A stretch of 64,000 bases of DNA from Thermaceae bacterium (GTDB taxonomy: Bacteria; Deinococcota; Deinococci; Deinococcales; Marinithermaceae): positions 15,707 through 79,706 of the forward strand of contig JALSQD010000074.1 of NCBI GenBank assembly GCA_026985615.1, given 5' to 3'. The notes below the pieces were generated by a model. The model was not told the origin of the DNA, made no database searches, and saw nothing but the letters and a program-made list of their open reading frames with translations. The position numbers were made by a program, and so were the translations under genes. Every line of letters starts with the position of its first letter. Positions within the stretch are counted from its first letter, which is position 1. This document shows, piece by piece, positions 16,134 through 25,278 of the stretch.

Positions 16134-17000
16134 TCAGCCCAGGTCGTCTGTTTCGCCCAGCGCACGCTGGGCCAGTTTCTTTCCGGTGGGGGTTGCTGCT
16201 AGGCCGCCCTCGCCCGTTTCTTTGAGCTCCGGGGGCAGCAGGCGGCCGATGCTGGCCATGGCGAGCACGACTTCGTCGGCGGGGATGGGGCTTTCGATGC
16301 CGGCGAGGGCCTGCTGGGCGGCGCTGACCGCGTGGACGGCGTAGAAGCCGTTGCGCATGACACAGGGCACCTCCACGAAGCCGCCTACGGGATCGCAGAC
16401 GAGGCCGAGGGTGTTCTGCAGGGCCAGCCCGGCGGCGTGCACTGCCTGGGCGGCGGTGCCCTCCAACAGCTCCACCACTGCGGCCGCGGCCATGGCTGCG
16501 CTCGAGCCGATCTCCGCCTGGCAGCCGCCGCTGGCGCCGGCGATGAAGATGGTGCGGCTGATCGCCTGCCCCACGCCCGCGGCCAGCACGGTGGGCATGA
16601 GCAGCCGTTCCTCGGGGATGCCTAGGTGGTCGGCGACGCCGAAGAGCGCTCCCGGCAGCGTGCCCGCGCTGCCGGCGGTGGGCGCGGCGACGATCCGGCC
16701 CATGCGCGCGTTCTCCTCGTTCACGGCCATGGCGTAGGCCTGCACCCGTTTGAGCAGGGGGGCTTGCAGCCGGTCTTCGGCCTCCCACAGCGTGGCCGCG
16801 TTCCAGCCCACCATGCCCGCTACGCTGGGTGCCTTGGTGGCGAGGCCGCGTTCGATGGCCGCGCGCATCACTCCCAGCCGCTCGCGCAGGGGCTCGAGCA
16901 CCGCCTCGGCCGAGCGGCCCGAGGCGGCCATCTCGGCTTCGAGCACGCAGGACGATGGGGCTTCTGGGCAGCGGGCGAGCTGGCGCAGGGTGAGGTCCAT
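16134..17000 (-). CDS. sdaAA: L-serine dehydratase, iron-sulfur type, alpha subunit
   Basis: Deaminates L-serine to pyruvate and ammonia with a [4Fe-4S] cluster as Lewis acid. 288 aa, normal for the alpha chain of the two-subunit enzyme. The three cluster cysteines are visible in [26 protein letters not shown] and [23 protein letters not shown] is also diagnostic. The beta chain (sdaAB) is not adjacent and must lie elsewhere. Start ATG 17000 has TAAACT (17007-17012) six bases upstream, inside the end of hemY, giving a leaderless promoter. Confidence 0.93.
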   Translation of the reverse strand: MDLTLRQLARCPEAPSSCVLEAEMAASGRSAEAVLEPLRERLGVMRAAIERGLATKAPSVAGMVGWNAATLWEAEDRLQAPLLKRVQAYAMAVNEENARMGRIVAAPTAGSAGTLPGALFGVADHLGIPEERLLMPTVLAAGVGQAISRTIFIAGASGGCQAEIGSSAAMAAAAVVELLEGTAAQAVHAAGLALQNTLGLVCDPVGGFVEVPCVMRNGFYAVHAVSAAQQALAGIESPIPADEVVLAMASIGRLLPPELKETGEGGLAATPTGKKLAQRALGETDDLG

Positions 17001-17013
17001 GCACCCAGTTTAG

Positions 17014-18390
17014 TCAGGCGAGGCTGGCGAGCAAGCGTTCGGCGGCCTGGCGCCCGTCGCGCACGACCTCGGGTAGCCCCACGCCGCGGTAGGCCGCGCC
17101 GATGAGCTCGAGCCCGGGCCAGCGCCCCAGCGCCTTCTCGATCTCGGCGACGCGCTCGAGGTGACCCACGGTGTACTGTGGCATACCCCTGGGCCAGCGG
17201 AAGGTCCAGGTCCGTTGCGGCCACGGTTCGAAGCCAAGAAGCCTCGCGAGGTCCGCGAGCGCGGCCTTTTCCAGCTCCTCCTCGCTGCCGTCGGCCGCTT
17301 CGCCCGAGAAGTAGGCGCGCACGAGCAGCTTGTCCGCGGGCGTGCGGTTCGCCCATTTGCGGCTGAGCCAGGTGAAGCCACGTGCGGCGAAACCCTCGCC
17401 TGCGGCGATAAGGACGCCGTGGCCTCTTGGCGGCGGAACCGCGTCCGCCTCGAGGGCGAAGGTCACTGTGGCGGCGCTGCCGTAGGGAATACTCCGCAGG
17501 ATGCGGGCCAGCTCGCGGTCTAGCGGTTCGAGTACCGCCGCCGCCGCGGGCGCGGGCGTGGCGAGCACCACCGCGTCGAAGCGCTCGGTGCCCCAGGGGC
17601 CAAAGAGGTACCAGCCCTTTTCCTCGCGATCGGCGCGCTCGACCGGCGACTGCATCCGCCAGCGCACTCCCGGGGTCTGTTCCTGGATGGCCCGCGCCAC
17701 CTCGCCCAGCCCCCCGGAGAGCGAGGCGAAGAGCCCCCCGCCCTCGCGGCTTCCCTTGCGCTTGCGCATCGCCGCCAGCGAGCCAAGGATGAGTGAGCGG
17801 TGCTTGCGCTCCAGCTCCTTGAGCATGGGAAAGGCGGCCAGCGTCGAAAGCTCGTAGGGGTCGCCGCCATAGATGCCGCCGGTCAGGGGCGCGGCCAGGT
17901 TGCGCCAGACCTCGCGCCCCAGCCGCCGTTCGATGAAGGCGCCAAAGGGCTCGTCGCCCTCGGGCCCGCGGGGCAAAAAGAGGTCCAGCCCGGCACGCAG
18001 CTTGCCGGCGGGGGAGAGCAACGGCGTGGTCAGCAACGGCCCGAAGCGCGAGGGGATGACCACGTTGAGCCCCTCGGGTAGTGGGTGGCCGCGCCCGCCC
18101 TTGTAGATGAGCGCGGCGGGTTTTGCGGGCTGGGTTCCGACTACGCGGTCTTCCAGACCCAGCTCGCGCACGAGCTGGAGGAACCAGGGCTTGTAGCGCA
18201 CCACCGCGTCGGGGCCGCCCTCAAGCCGGTAGGGACCGTCGGAGAGCGAGCGCACCTTGCCGCCCAGGTGGTCCGAGGCCTCGAAGAGGCTCACCTCGAG
18301 CGCCCTGCCCGCCTCCCGCGCGCCGCGGTCGAGGTAGTAGGCGGCGGCGAGCCCGGCCATGCCGCCCCCGACCACGGCCACCTTTTTCAC
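17014..18390 (-). CDS. hemY: Protoporphyrinogen/coproporphyrinogen oxidase (HemY/HemG type)
   Basis: FAD flavoenzyme of 458 aa oxidising the porphyrinogen ring in haem synthesis. N-terminal dinucleotide-binding motif VVGGGMAGLAAAYYLDRG (about 5-22) with SLFEASDHLGGKVRS; LEGGPDAVV, LAAPLTGGIYGGDP and the C-terminal GLELIGAAYRGVGLPEVVRDG flavin motif are typical. Start GTG 18390 overlaps the hemH stop (GTGA). Whether the substrate is proto- or coproporphyrinogen cannot be told from sequence; with HemH next door it could serve the coproporphyrin-dependent route. Confidence 0.92.
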   Translation of the reverse strand: MKKVAVVGGGMAGLAAAYYLDRGAREAGRALEVSLFEASDHLGGKVRSLSDGPYRLEGGPDAVVRYKPWFLQLVRELGLEDRVVGTQPAKPAALIYKGGRGHPLPEGLNVVIPSRFGPLLTTPLLSPAGKLRAGLDLFLPRGPEGDEPFGAFIERRLGREVWRNLAAPLTGGIYGGDPYELSTLAAFPMLKELERKHRSLILGSLAAMRKRKGSREGGGLFASLSGGLGEVARAIQEQTPGVRWRMQSPVERADREEKGWYLFGPWGTERFDAVVLATPAPAAAAVLEPLDRELARILRSIPYGSAATVTFALEADAVPPPRGHGVLIAAGEGFAARGFTWLSRKWANRTPADKLLVRAYFSGEAADGSEEELEKAALADLARLLGFEPWPQRTWTFRWPRGMPQYTVGHLERVAEIEKALGRWPGLELIGAAYRGVGLPEVVRDGRQAAERLLASLA

Positions 18391-19352
18391 GCCCCGGCCT
18401 CCTGCCAGGCAGCCTGGGCCAGGTCGGCAAGGACGCGCACGTAGTCTTCGTCGTCGTTGAGGCTGGCCGCGCGCACCAGGTGCATGCCCAGCTCGCGGGC
18501 GGTCTGCTGGGCCTCGTAGTCGAGGTCGTAGAAGACCTCGAGGTGGTCGGCGGGGAAGCCTACTGCGGCCACCACCGCCTCGCGAAAGCCCTCTTCCGCC
18601 GCGGCGCGCAGCGCGTCGTTGATGTCGGGCCCGAGCCAGGCCTCCTCGGTGCGGCCGGCCGACTGCCAGGCCACGCGTGCGTGCCGGATCCCAAGCAGCC
18701 GGGCTACGTGCTCCGCGGTCGTGCGCACCTGCCGTTCGTAGACCCCGCCGTCAGCCTCGGCGGCGCGGAGGGGGATCGAGTGGGCGGTGAAAAAGACCGC
18801 CGCCTGCCCGGGGTCGCGCACCCGCCACAGCGCGGCTACCACGCGCCGCGCCACCGCCGTGACGTAACCGGGGTGGGCGTAATAGTCCTGTACGAAGTGG
18901 ACCTCGAAGGGTTCGCCCAGCTCGGCCAGCGCCAGATCGAGCCGCTCGCGGTACTCGGCGATCGAGCGCAGCGAATAGTGCGGCGCCGCCACCAGCGCCA
19001 CGGCGCGCTCTACGCCGTCCTCGGCCATCTGCCGCACCGCCCCGGCGATGTAGGGGGCGTTGTGCTTCGCGCCTACGTAGACGCGGGCGTCGCCCCGGGG
19101 CTCGCGCGGGGGCGGGGCCGCGCGCAGTCCCGCAGGGTAGCGGTTCTGGCGCAGATTCAGCTCAGCCTCGAGCCGGCGCGCGAGCGAAAAGGTGATCTCG
19201 TTGAGCGGGCTCTTGCCGATGAGCTCGTAACGTTCCACTAGCTCCTGCAAGAGCTCGGGCGTGGGCGGGCGACCGTGGCGGATGTCGGTGTAGTAGGCCT
19301 CGATCTCCGAGGGGCGGTAGGGGGTGCCGTAGTACATCAAGAGGACGTTCAC
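18387..19352 (-). CDS. hemH: Ferrochelatase
   Basis: Inserts Fe2+ into the porphyrin. 321 aa: NVLLMYYGTPYRPSEIEAYY and YTDIRHGRPP at the N-terminus, AVFFTAHSIPLRA with the catalytic His in the middle, and WLGPDINDAL and VGFPADHLEVFYDLDYEA toward the C-terminus with the acidic metal-path residues. It is soluble; no membrane tail. Start GTG 19352 forms a GTGA overlap with hemE, so hemE-hemH-hemY are translationally coupled. Confidence 0.95.
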   Translation of the reverse strand: MNVLLMYYGTPYRPSEIEAYYTDIRHGRPPTPELLQELVERYELIGKSPLNEITFSLARRLEAELNLRQNRYPAGLRAAPPPREPRGDARVYVGAKHNAPYIAGAVRQMAEDGVERAVALVAAPHYSLRSIAEYRERLDLALAELGEPFEVHFVQDYYAHPGYVTAVARRVVAALWRVRDPGQAAVFFTAHSIPLRAAEADGGVYERQVRTTAEHVARLLGIRHARVAWQSAGRTEEAWLGPDINDALRAAAEEGFREAVVAAVGFPADHLEVFYDLDYEAQQTARELGMHLVRAASLNDDEDYVRVLADLAQAAWQEAGA

Positions 19353-20374
19353 GCGGGCACCTCGCTCTTCTCGTGCACCCAGTCCACAGCCTTGCGCACC
19401 GCGTCGGGTGGGGTGCCGGGGAGGATGCCGTGGCCCAGGTTGAAGATGTGCCCGGGGCGGCCGGCGTTGGCGGTGAGGACCGCCTCGATGCCGCGCTCGA
19501 GCGCCGCGTCGGGCGCAAAGAGGAGCGTGGGGTCGAGGTTGCCCTGGACCGGACGGCTTCCCAGCCGGTCGCGCGCCCAGTCGAGGGGCGTGGTGGTGTC
19601 CATCCCGATGACGTCTCCCCCGGCTGCGGCCATAGAGGCCAGCAGGTGCATCGTCTGGGTGCCGAAGTGGATAACAGGCGCTCCGAGTCCGGCGAGCCCC
19701 TGGAAGAGCCGCTTCATGTGCGGCGCCACGAAGCGCTCGTAGTCGTAGCGGGTGAGTCGTCCTACCCAGCTGTCGAAGACCTGAAGTGCGTCGGCTCCGG
19801 CGCGAGCCTGCGCCGAGAGGTACTCGATCATCGCGTTGGTGAGCGCCTTCATCAGCAGGTGCCAGGCCTCTTCCTCGGCGTACATGAAGGACTTCACCCT
19901 GACGAAGTTGCGGCTGGGCCCGCCCTCCACCAGGTAGCTCGCGAGGGTGAAGGGCGCGCCCGCGAAGCCGATGAGGGGCACCTCCAGCTCGTCCTTGAGG
20001 ATTCGGATCGCCTCGAGCACGAAGGGGGTATGGGCCTCGGCCGAGAAGAGGTGGATGCGCCGTACGTCGTCTGCGCTTTCGATGGGGTTGTGAATGACCG
20101 GTCCGCGCCCTTCCACGATGTCGAGGTCGAAGCCCATGCCGTAGAGCGGGGTGGTGATATCGGCGAAGAGGATGGCCGCGTCCATGCCGAACTGGCGGAT
20201 GGGAAGAAGCGTGACCTCGGCGGCGACCTCCGGCTGGCGGACGATATCCGGTAGGGTGTAGCGTTCACGGATCTTGCGGTATTCCGGCTGGTAGCGCCCG
20301 GCCTGACGCATCATCCATACGGGGGTGTAGGGGGTGGGTTGGCCACGTGCGGCGCGCAGGAAGGTGTCGTTCAC
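19349..20374 (-). CDS. hemE: Uroporphyrinogen decarboxylase
   Basis: Converts uroporphyrinogen III to coproporphyrinogen III. 341 aa with the family signature PVWMMRQAGRYQPEYR near residue 20, FADITTPLYGMG with the catalytic Asp, GFAGAPFTLASYLVEGG and VQGNLDP. GTG 20374 is preceded by TAAAAT (20382-20387) seven bases upstream and by no ribosome site, so hemE heads the haem operon as a leaderless gene. Confidence 0.97.
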   Translation of the reverse strand: MNDTFLRAARGQPTPYTPVWMMRQAGRYQPEYRKIRERYTLPDIVRQPEVAAEVTLLPIRQFGMDAAILFADITTPLYGMGFDLDIVEGRGPVIHNPIESADDVRRIHLFSAEAHTPFVLEAIRILKDELEVPLIGFAGAPFTLASYLVEGGPSRNFVRVKSFMYAEEEAWHLLMKALTNAMIEYLSAQARAGADALQVFDSWVGRLTRYDYERFVAPHMKRLFQGLAGLGAPVIHFGTQTMHLLASMAAAGGDVIGMDTTTPLDWARDRLGSRPVQGNLDPTLLFAPDAALERGIEAVLTANAGRPGHIFNLGHGILPGTPPDAVRKAVDWVHEKSEVPA

Positions 20375-20446
20375 GCGAACGATTTTAACCGCCCAAGATG
20401 GGAAAGCAACAAGACTACGTGGTAATTTATGCGCCAGGCTGCCACA

Positions 20447-21262
20447 ATGAAAGGCGTGAAACTAGGCCTCATCGGTGACCCCGTGAACCACTCCCTCAGC
20501 CCCGTGATGATGCGCGCGGCGTTGCGTGCGCTCGGGCTCGAGGGCGACTACCACCTGCTGCATACCCCTGCGCGCCTCTTGGGTGAGCGCCTGGACGAGG
20601 TGCGCATGGACTTTCGCGGCGTCAACGTGACCGTGCCCCACAAGCGTCGGGTGATGGAACGCCTGGACGCGGTGGAGCCGGAGGCGCGGCAGGTGGGGGC
20701 GGTGAACGTGATCGTGAACGAAGGCGGCCGCCTCGTCGGTCACAACACCGACGCTACCGGCTTCTACCGCGCGCTCGAGCGCGCGGACGCCCTGCCCGGT
20801 GAGGCGCTCGTACTGGGCGCGGGCGGCGCGGCGCGCGCCGTCGTGCACGCGCTGGTGAGCGCGGGCTGGCTCGTGGGGGTGCACAACCGCACGCTCGAGC
20901 GGGCCCAGCGGCTGGTCGAGGAGCTGGGCGGCTGGCTGGTCGTGCCCGGCAAGCTCGAGAAGGCGGTGCGCCGCACTCCCATGCTCATCAACGCCACCTC
21001 GGTGGGCCTCGGCGACCCTGACGCCTCGCCGCTGCCCGAGGGCTGGCTGCCCGAGGCGGGTGTGGTGGTTGACCTCGTCTATGCCCCGCTGGAAACACGG
21101 CTTTTACGCGAGGCTCGCGCCGCCGGCCTGCACACCCTTGACGGGCTGGGCATGCTGCTGGGGCAGGGGGCGCTGGCCTTCGAGCTCTGGACCGGCCGCC
21201 CTGCCCCGGAAGCGACGATGGAGGCGGCCTTGCGAGAGGAGGCGATGCGGTGGAAGCCCTGA
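20447..21262 (+). CDS. aroE: Shikimate dehydrogenase
   Basis: NADPH-dependent reduction of 3-dehydroshikimate. About 271 aa: LGLIGDPVNHSLSPVMMRAA (substrate loop), NVTVPHKRRVM with catalytic Lys, GAVNVIVNEGGRLVGHNTDA, LVLGAGGAARAVVHAL (nucleotide fold) and NATSVGLGD. The start is ambiguous among ATG 20429, ATG 20447 and GTG 20456; CACAAT lies seven bases before GTG 20456, so the shortest form is possible. It overlaps the next gene by thirteen bases. Confidence 0.94.
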   Translation: MKGVKLGLIGDPVNHSLSPVMMRAALRALGLEGDYHLLHTPARLLGERLDEVRMDFRGVNVTVPHKRRVMERLDAVEPEARQVGAVNVIVNEGGRLVGHNTDATGFYRALERADALPGEALVLGAGGAARAVVHALVSAGWLVGVHNRTLERAQRLVEELGGWLVVPGKLEKAVRRTPMLINATSVGLGDPDASPLPEGWLPEAGVVVDLVYAPLETRLLREARAAGLHTLDGLGMLLGQGALAFELWTGRPAPEATMEAALREEAMRWKP

Positions 21263-21786
21263 CCTCGGCGTTGCTCGTCTTCGCGTTGCGCCTGCTCGAC
21301 GTACCGCTCTCGACCGTACGCATGCTCTACATGGTGCGGGGGCAGCGGGGCGCGTCTGCGGCGCTGGCGTTCTTTGAGTCGCTCATCTGGCTCTTCGCCA
21401 TCACCCGGGTCTTCAGCCACCTCTCCTCACCGGCGCAGTACCTGGGCTGGGCCGCGGGCTTCGCCGTGGGTACGGCGCTGGGCATGGCGGTGGAGGGCTG
21501 GCTGGCGCCGGGTCACGTGCTCCTGCGCATCATCACCCGCGACCCCGCGGACGAGCTCGTCGAACGCCTGCGGGCGGCGGGCTACGGCGTGACGCGGGTG
21601 GACGGCCAGGGACGCGAGGGCCCGGTGGCCCTGCTCTACGTGGTCGCGCCGCGACGGGCGCTGCGCGACCTTATCGCGCTTATCGAACGCGAGCGCCCCG
21701 AGGCCTTCATCACCGTGGAGCACACCCACCGGGCGCGTGGCGGTCACCTGGAGGAGCGTCCGCGCTGGGCAGGGGTGCGCAAATGA
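21250..21786 (+). CDS. UPF0316/DUF2179-family membrane protein
   Basis: 178 aa: about three transmembrane helices in the first 90 residues (LLVFALRLLDVPLSTVRM, ALAFFESLIWLFAITRVFS, GWAAGFAVGTALGMAVEGWL), then a cytoplasmic DUF2179-like domain (VLLRIITRDPADELVERLRA, ALRDLIALIERERPEAFITV). The family is widespread and uncharacterised. Start GTG 21250 lies inside the end of aroE. Its stop overlaps the next start (ATGA). Confidence 0.85.
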   Translation: MEALTSALLVFALRLLDVPLSTVRMLYMVRGQRGASAALAFFESLIWLFAITRVFSHLSSPAQYLGWAAGFAVGTALGMAVEGWLAPGHVLLRIITRDPADELVERLRAAGYGVTRVDGQGREGPVALLYVVAPRRALRDLIALIERERPEAFITVEHTHRARGGHLEERPRWAGVRK

Positions 21787-22385
21787 GTGCTCAGGGGGTG
21801 CTGCGGACTTTGGCCGAGCCGGCGGGCTACGAGGAGGAGATCAAGAAGAGCCGCTTCGTCTGCTACGCCGCCCGCGCCGACGACACGGAGGAAGCGCGTC
21901 TCTTCCTTGAGTCGGTGCGCGACCCGAACGCGACCCATAACGTTTGGGCTTACAAGATCGGCCCCAGTTACCGCTTTTCTGACGACGGCGAACCCGGAGG
22001 CACCGCGGGCCAGCCGCTGCTGCGGGCCATCGAGGGGCACGGCCTTGATCACGTGATCGTGGTGGTGACGCGCTACTTCGGCGGCATCAAGCTGGGCGCG
22101 GGCGGGCTGGCGCGGGCCTACGGCGGGGTGGCGGCGGAGTGCTTGCGGCGGGCGCGGGTGCTTGAGGTCCACCCCACGGGGCGGTTCGTGCTCGAGCTTC
22201 CCTACACCGACGCGGCCCGGCTCTACCCGTTGCTCGTCGAGCACGGAGTGCGCAAGCTGGGCGAGGGCTACGCTCCCGAGCGGATCGTGTGGGAGGTGGA
22301 GGTGCGGCTCGACCGGGTAGAGGCGTTCGAGCGGGCGCTGCGCGATGCCAGCCGCGGCGAGGCGCGCTTGCGCCCGTTAGAATGA
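21783..22385 (+). CDS. YigZ/IMPACT-family protein
   Basis: 200 aa. N-terminal IMPACT domain with the signature IKKSRFVCYAARADD, ATHNVWAYKIG, FSDDGEPGGTAGQPLL, VVVTRYFGGIKLGAGGLARA; C-terminal DUF1949-like ferredoxin fold (about 135-200). Family members are linked to translation or stress but no reaction is established. It is coupled to the genes on both sides by ATGA overlaps. Confidence 0.93.
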   Translation: MSAQGVLRTLAEPAGYEEEIKKSRFVCYAARADDTEEARLFLESVRDPNATHNVWAYKIGPSYRFSDDGEPGGTAGQPLLRAIEGHGLDHVIVVVTRYFGGIKLGAGGLARAYGGVAAECLRRARVLEVHPTGRFVLELPYTDAARLYPLLVEHGVRKLGEGYAPERIVWEVEVRLDRVEAFERALRDASRGEARLRPLE

Positions 22386-24901
22386 GCCGCGTGGAGCAAC
22401 AGGGCCTCTTCGACCGTCGCCCCAAGCGGATCGTGCTCATAGACGGGCACCACCTGGCCTTTCGCAACTACTACGCCCTCAAGGACGCGGGCCTGACCAC
22501 CAGCCGCGGCGAGCCGGTGCACGCAGTCTATGGCTTCGCGCGTACGCTACTCAAGCTCCTGCGCGAAGACGGTGACTGCGTCATCGTCGTCTTCGACGCG
22601 CCGGGGCCTAGCTTTCGCCACGAGGCCTTCGCCGACTACAAGGCGCAGCGGGAGGCACCCCCCGAGGACTTCCAGCCCCAGCTTGAGCGGATTAAGGAGC
22701 TGGTGGACCTTTTGGGGCTGGTGCGACTGGAGGTGCCCGGGGTCGAGGCCGACGACGTGCTGGCCACGCTCGCCAAGCGCGCCGAGCGCGAGGGTCACGA
22801 GGTGGTCATCCTCACCAGTGACCGCGACACCTACCAGCTCCTCTCCGAGCGGGTACACGTCCTCACCCCCGAAGGCCGCGAGATCACGCCCGAAATCCTG
22901 GTAGAGAAGTACGGCGTCACCCCCGAGCAATGGGTGGACTTTCGCGCCCTCACCGGCGACGCCTCCGACAACATTCCCGGCGTCAAAGGTATCGGCGCCA
23001 AGACCGCGGCCAAGCTGCTCGCGGCCTGGGGCAGCCTCGACACGATCTACGACCGTCTGGAGGAGGTAACCCCGCCAGGGGTGCGGAAGAAGCTCGAAGC
23101 GGACAAAGACGCGGCTTTCTTCTCGCGCGAAATTTCACGAATGCGCACCGAGGTGCCCCTCGAGGTCGATCTGGCCGGCTGCCACCGGCGTGAGCCCGAT
23201 GAGGCGGCGCTGCGAGCCTTCCTGCAGGCGCTCGAGTTCGGCTCGCTCATGCGCGAGCTGGGCCTGATCGCCTCAGCCCAGGCCGAACCTGCCGACTGGC
23301 CGCCGCCTGGGCCGGCCTGGCTTGGCTACGTCCTCGAGCCCGATGCCCCCATGTGGGGGGCGCTCGAGGGGCTGGCCGCAACCTGGGAAGGCCGCTTAGC
23401 TGAGGGGCCGTCCAGTCCCGACGAGCTTGCCCGCTTCGAGCGACTCGACGCCATCGGTGCCAAGGACCTCACCGTCTACGCGATGCGCCAGGGTGTGTCG
23501 GCCCGCCCTGGCGACGATCCGCTACTGCTCGCTTACCTTTACGACCCCAGTAACAACCGCCCCGACTCCACCGTGCGCCGCTACGGCGCGGGTGACTGGG
23601 AACCGCGGGCGGCCACGCGCGCGTTGGCTGCCGCAGCGTTGTGGCAGACGGTGCGCGAGCGCCTCGAGGATGAAGAGCGGCTCTTGCGGCTCTACCGCGA
23701 GATTGAGCAGCCGCTCCAAGGTGTGCTCGCGTGCATGGAGCACCGCGGCATCCGCCTGGACGTGCCCTACCTGCAGGCCCTCTCAAAGGAGCTCGAGGCC
23801 GAGCTCGAACGCATCGAGGCTGAGGTCCACCGCCTTGCGGGTCACCTCTTCAACCTCAATTCGCGCGACCAGCTCGAAACCGTCCTCTACGACGAGTTAG
23901 GGCTCACCCCCAGCCGTCGAACCGCCAAGACCGGTAAGCGATCCACCTCGGCGAGCGCGCTCGAGCAGCTGCGTGACGCCCACCCCATCGTCGAGCGCAT
24001 TCTCCAGTTCCGCGAGCTGGCCAAGCTCAAGGGCACCTACCTCGACCCGCTGCCGCGTATGGTCCACCCTGAGACGGGCCGCCTCCACACCCGCTTCCAC
24101 CAGACGGGCACGGCCACCGGACGGCTGTCGAGCTCCGACCCCAACTTGCAGAACATCCCCATCCGCACCGAGATAGGCCGGCGCATCCGCAAGGGCTTCG
24201 TCGCCGCCGAGGGGCACCTGCTGGTGGTCGCCGATTACTCGCAGATCGAGCTCCGGGTGCTTGCCCACCTCTCGGGCGACGATAACCTGATCCGCGTCTT
24301 CCGGGAGGGGCGCGACATCCACACCCAGACTGCCGCCTGGATGTTCGACGTCGACCACGACGCGGTGGACCCCTTCCAGAGACGCGCGGCCAAGACCGTC
24401 AACTTCGGCGTGCTTTACGGGATGAGCGCCCACCGGCTCAGCCGCGAGCTTGGCATCGCCTACGGCGAGGCCCAGGCCTTCATCGATCGCTACTTCGACT
24501 CCTACCCGGGCGTGCGCCGATTCATGGAGCGGGTGCTTGCAGAGGCGCGCGAGCGCGGCTACGTGGAGACGCTCTTCGGCCGCAGGCGCTACGTGCCCGA
24601 ACTCAACGCCCGCGCCCGCAACGTGCGTGAGGCGGCGGAGCGGGTGGCCTTCAACATGCCGGTGCAGGGGACCGCCGCCGACCTCATCAAGCTGGCGATG
24701 GTGCGGCTCGTACCCGAGATCGAGCCGCTGGACGCAGCGCTGTTGCTACAGGTACACGACGAGCTCGTGATCGAGGCGCCCGCCGACCGCGCCGAGGCCG
24801 TGGCCGACCGGGTGCGCGAGGTGATGGGCGGTGCGTGGGAGCTAAAGGTTCCGCTTGAAGTCGAGGTGGGCATCGGTGCGAACTGGCTCGAGGCCAAGTG
24901 A
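22382..24901 (+). CDS. polA: DNA polymerase I
   Basis: Repair and Okazaki-fragment polymerase, 839 aa, near the 832 of Taq. A 5' nuclease domain occupies about 1-290 (IDGHHLAFRNYYALK, GVEADDVLATLAK, LTGDASDNIPGVKGIGAKTA). The middle (about 290-420) lacks the acidic exonuclease motifs, so 3'-5' proofreading is probably absent, as in Taq. The polymerase domain has motif A DYSQIELRVLAHLSGD, motif B RRAAKTVNFGVLYGMSAHR and motif C LLQVHDELVIEAP. ATG 22382 overlaps the previous stop (ATGA), but TAGAAT (22378-22383) lies seven bases before GTG 22391, offering a second, leaderless start three codons in. Confidence 0.96.
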   Translation: MSRVEQQGLFDRRPKRIVLIDGHHLAFRNYYALKDAGLTTSRGEPVHAVYGFARTLLKLLREDGDCVIVVFDAPGPSFRHEAFADYKAQREAPPEDFQPQLERIKELVDLLGLVRLEVPGVEADDVLATLAKRAEREGHEVVILTSDRDTYQLLSERVHVLTPEGREITPEILVEKYGVTPEQWVDFRALTGDASDNIPGVKGIGAKTAAKLLAAWGSLDTIYDRLEEVTPPGVRKKLEADKDAAFFSREISRMRTEVPLEVDLAGCHRREPDEAALRAFLQALEFGSLMRELGLIASAQAEPADWPPPGPAWLGYVLEPDAPMWGALEGLAATWEGRLAEGPSSPDELARFERLDAIGAKDLTVYAMRQGVSARPGDDPLLLAYLYDPSNNRPDSTVRRYGAGDWEPRAATRALAAAALWQTVRERLEDEERLLRLYREIEQPLQGVLACMEHRGIRLDVPYLQALSKELEAELERIEAEVHRLAGHLFNLNSRDQLETVLYDELGLTPSRRTAKTGKRSTSASALEQLRDAHPIVERILQFRELAKLKGTYLDPLPRMVHPETGRLHTRFHQTGTATGRLSSSDPNLQNIPIRTEIGRRIRKGFVAAEGHLLVVADYSQIELRVLAHLSGDDNLIRVFREGRDIHTQTAAWMFDVDHDAVDPFQRRAAKTVNFGVLYGMSAHRLSRELGIAYGEAQAFIDRYFDSYPGVRRFMERVLAEARERGYVETLFGRRRYVPELNARARNVREAAERVAFNMPVQGTAADLIKLAMVRLVPEIEPLDAALLLQVHDELVIEAPADRAEAVADRVREVMGGAWELKVPLEVEVGIGANWLEAK

Positions 24902-24930
24902 ATCAGCCGCGACCGTGGTCGCGGCTGATT
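24901..24930. terminator. Hairpin between polA and a convergent gene
   Basis: Perfect 14-bp inverted repeat AATCAGCCGCGACC / GGTCGCGGCTGATT with a two-base centre, overlapping the last base of polA. Neither side has a long T-run, but its position between convergent genes supports a bidirectional terminator role. Confidence 0.65.
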
Positions 24931-24945
24931 GGCGGGGCTGAGTAC

Positions 24946-25263
24946 TTAGCCGTTGGCGTCGTCGCGCTCCTTGTTGACGAAGAGCGCCCGTTCGATCTGG
25001 CTGTAGAGGGTATAAGCCTGATCGAGTAGCGTATTGGCCTTTTCGAGGTCGCCGGCCTTCTTCGCGGCCACCGCGTCCGCCAGCGTCTGGTAGAGCTTGG
25101 TCTGCTGGTCGGTGATGGCCTGGTCGGGATGGTCTTCAAGCCACTCGGCGACCGCGCTGTCCTCCGCGGCGATCAGTTCGGGTTCGGGACCAGAGCCTTC
25201 GATGAACGCCGCCACGGCCTCGATGTACTGAAAGTGTTTGAGGATTGCGAGTTCGATTTCCAT
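24946..25263 (-). CDS. Hypothetical helical protein next to a roadblock gene
   Basis: 105 aa, mostly alpha-helical by composition (YQTLADAVAAKKAGDLEKAN, TLLDQAYTLYSQIERALF), acidic at the N-terminal third (PEPELIAAEDSAVAEWLED). No signal peptide or membrane segment. The sequence is not recognised. ATG 25263 has CGGAG close upstream and the gene is 15 bases after the roadblock gene, so the two are probably co-expressed. Confidence 0.65.
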   Translation of the reverse strand: MEIELAILKHFQYIEAVAAFIEGSGPEPELIAAEDSAVAEWLEDHPDQAITDQQTKLYQTLADAVAAKKAGDLEKANTLLDQAYTLYSQIERALFVNKERDDANG

Positions 25264-25278
25264 GGCTCCGATCTGGCG

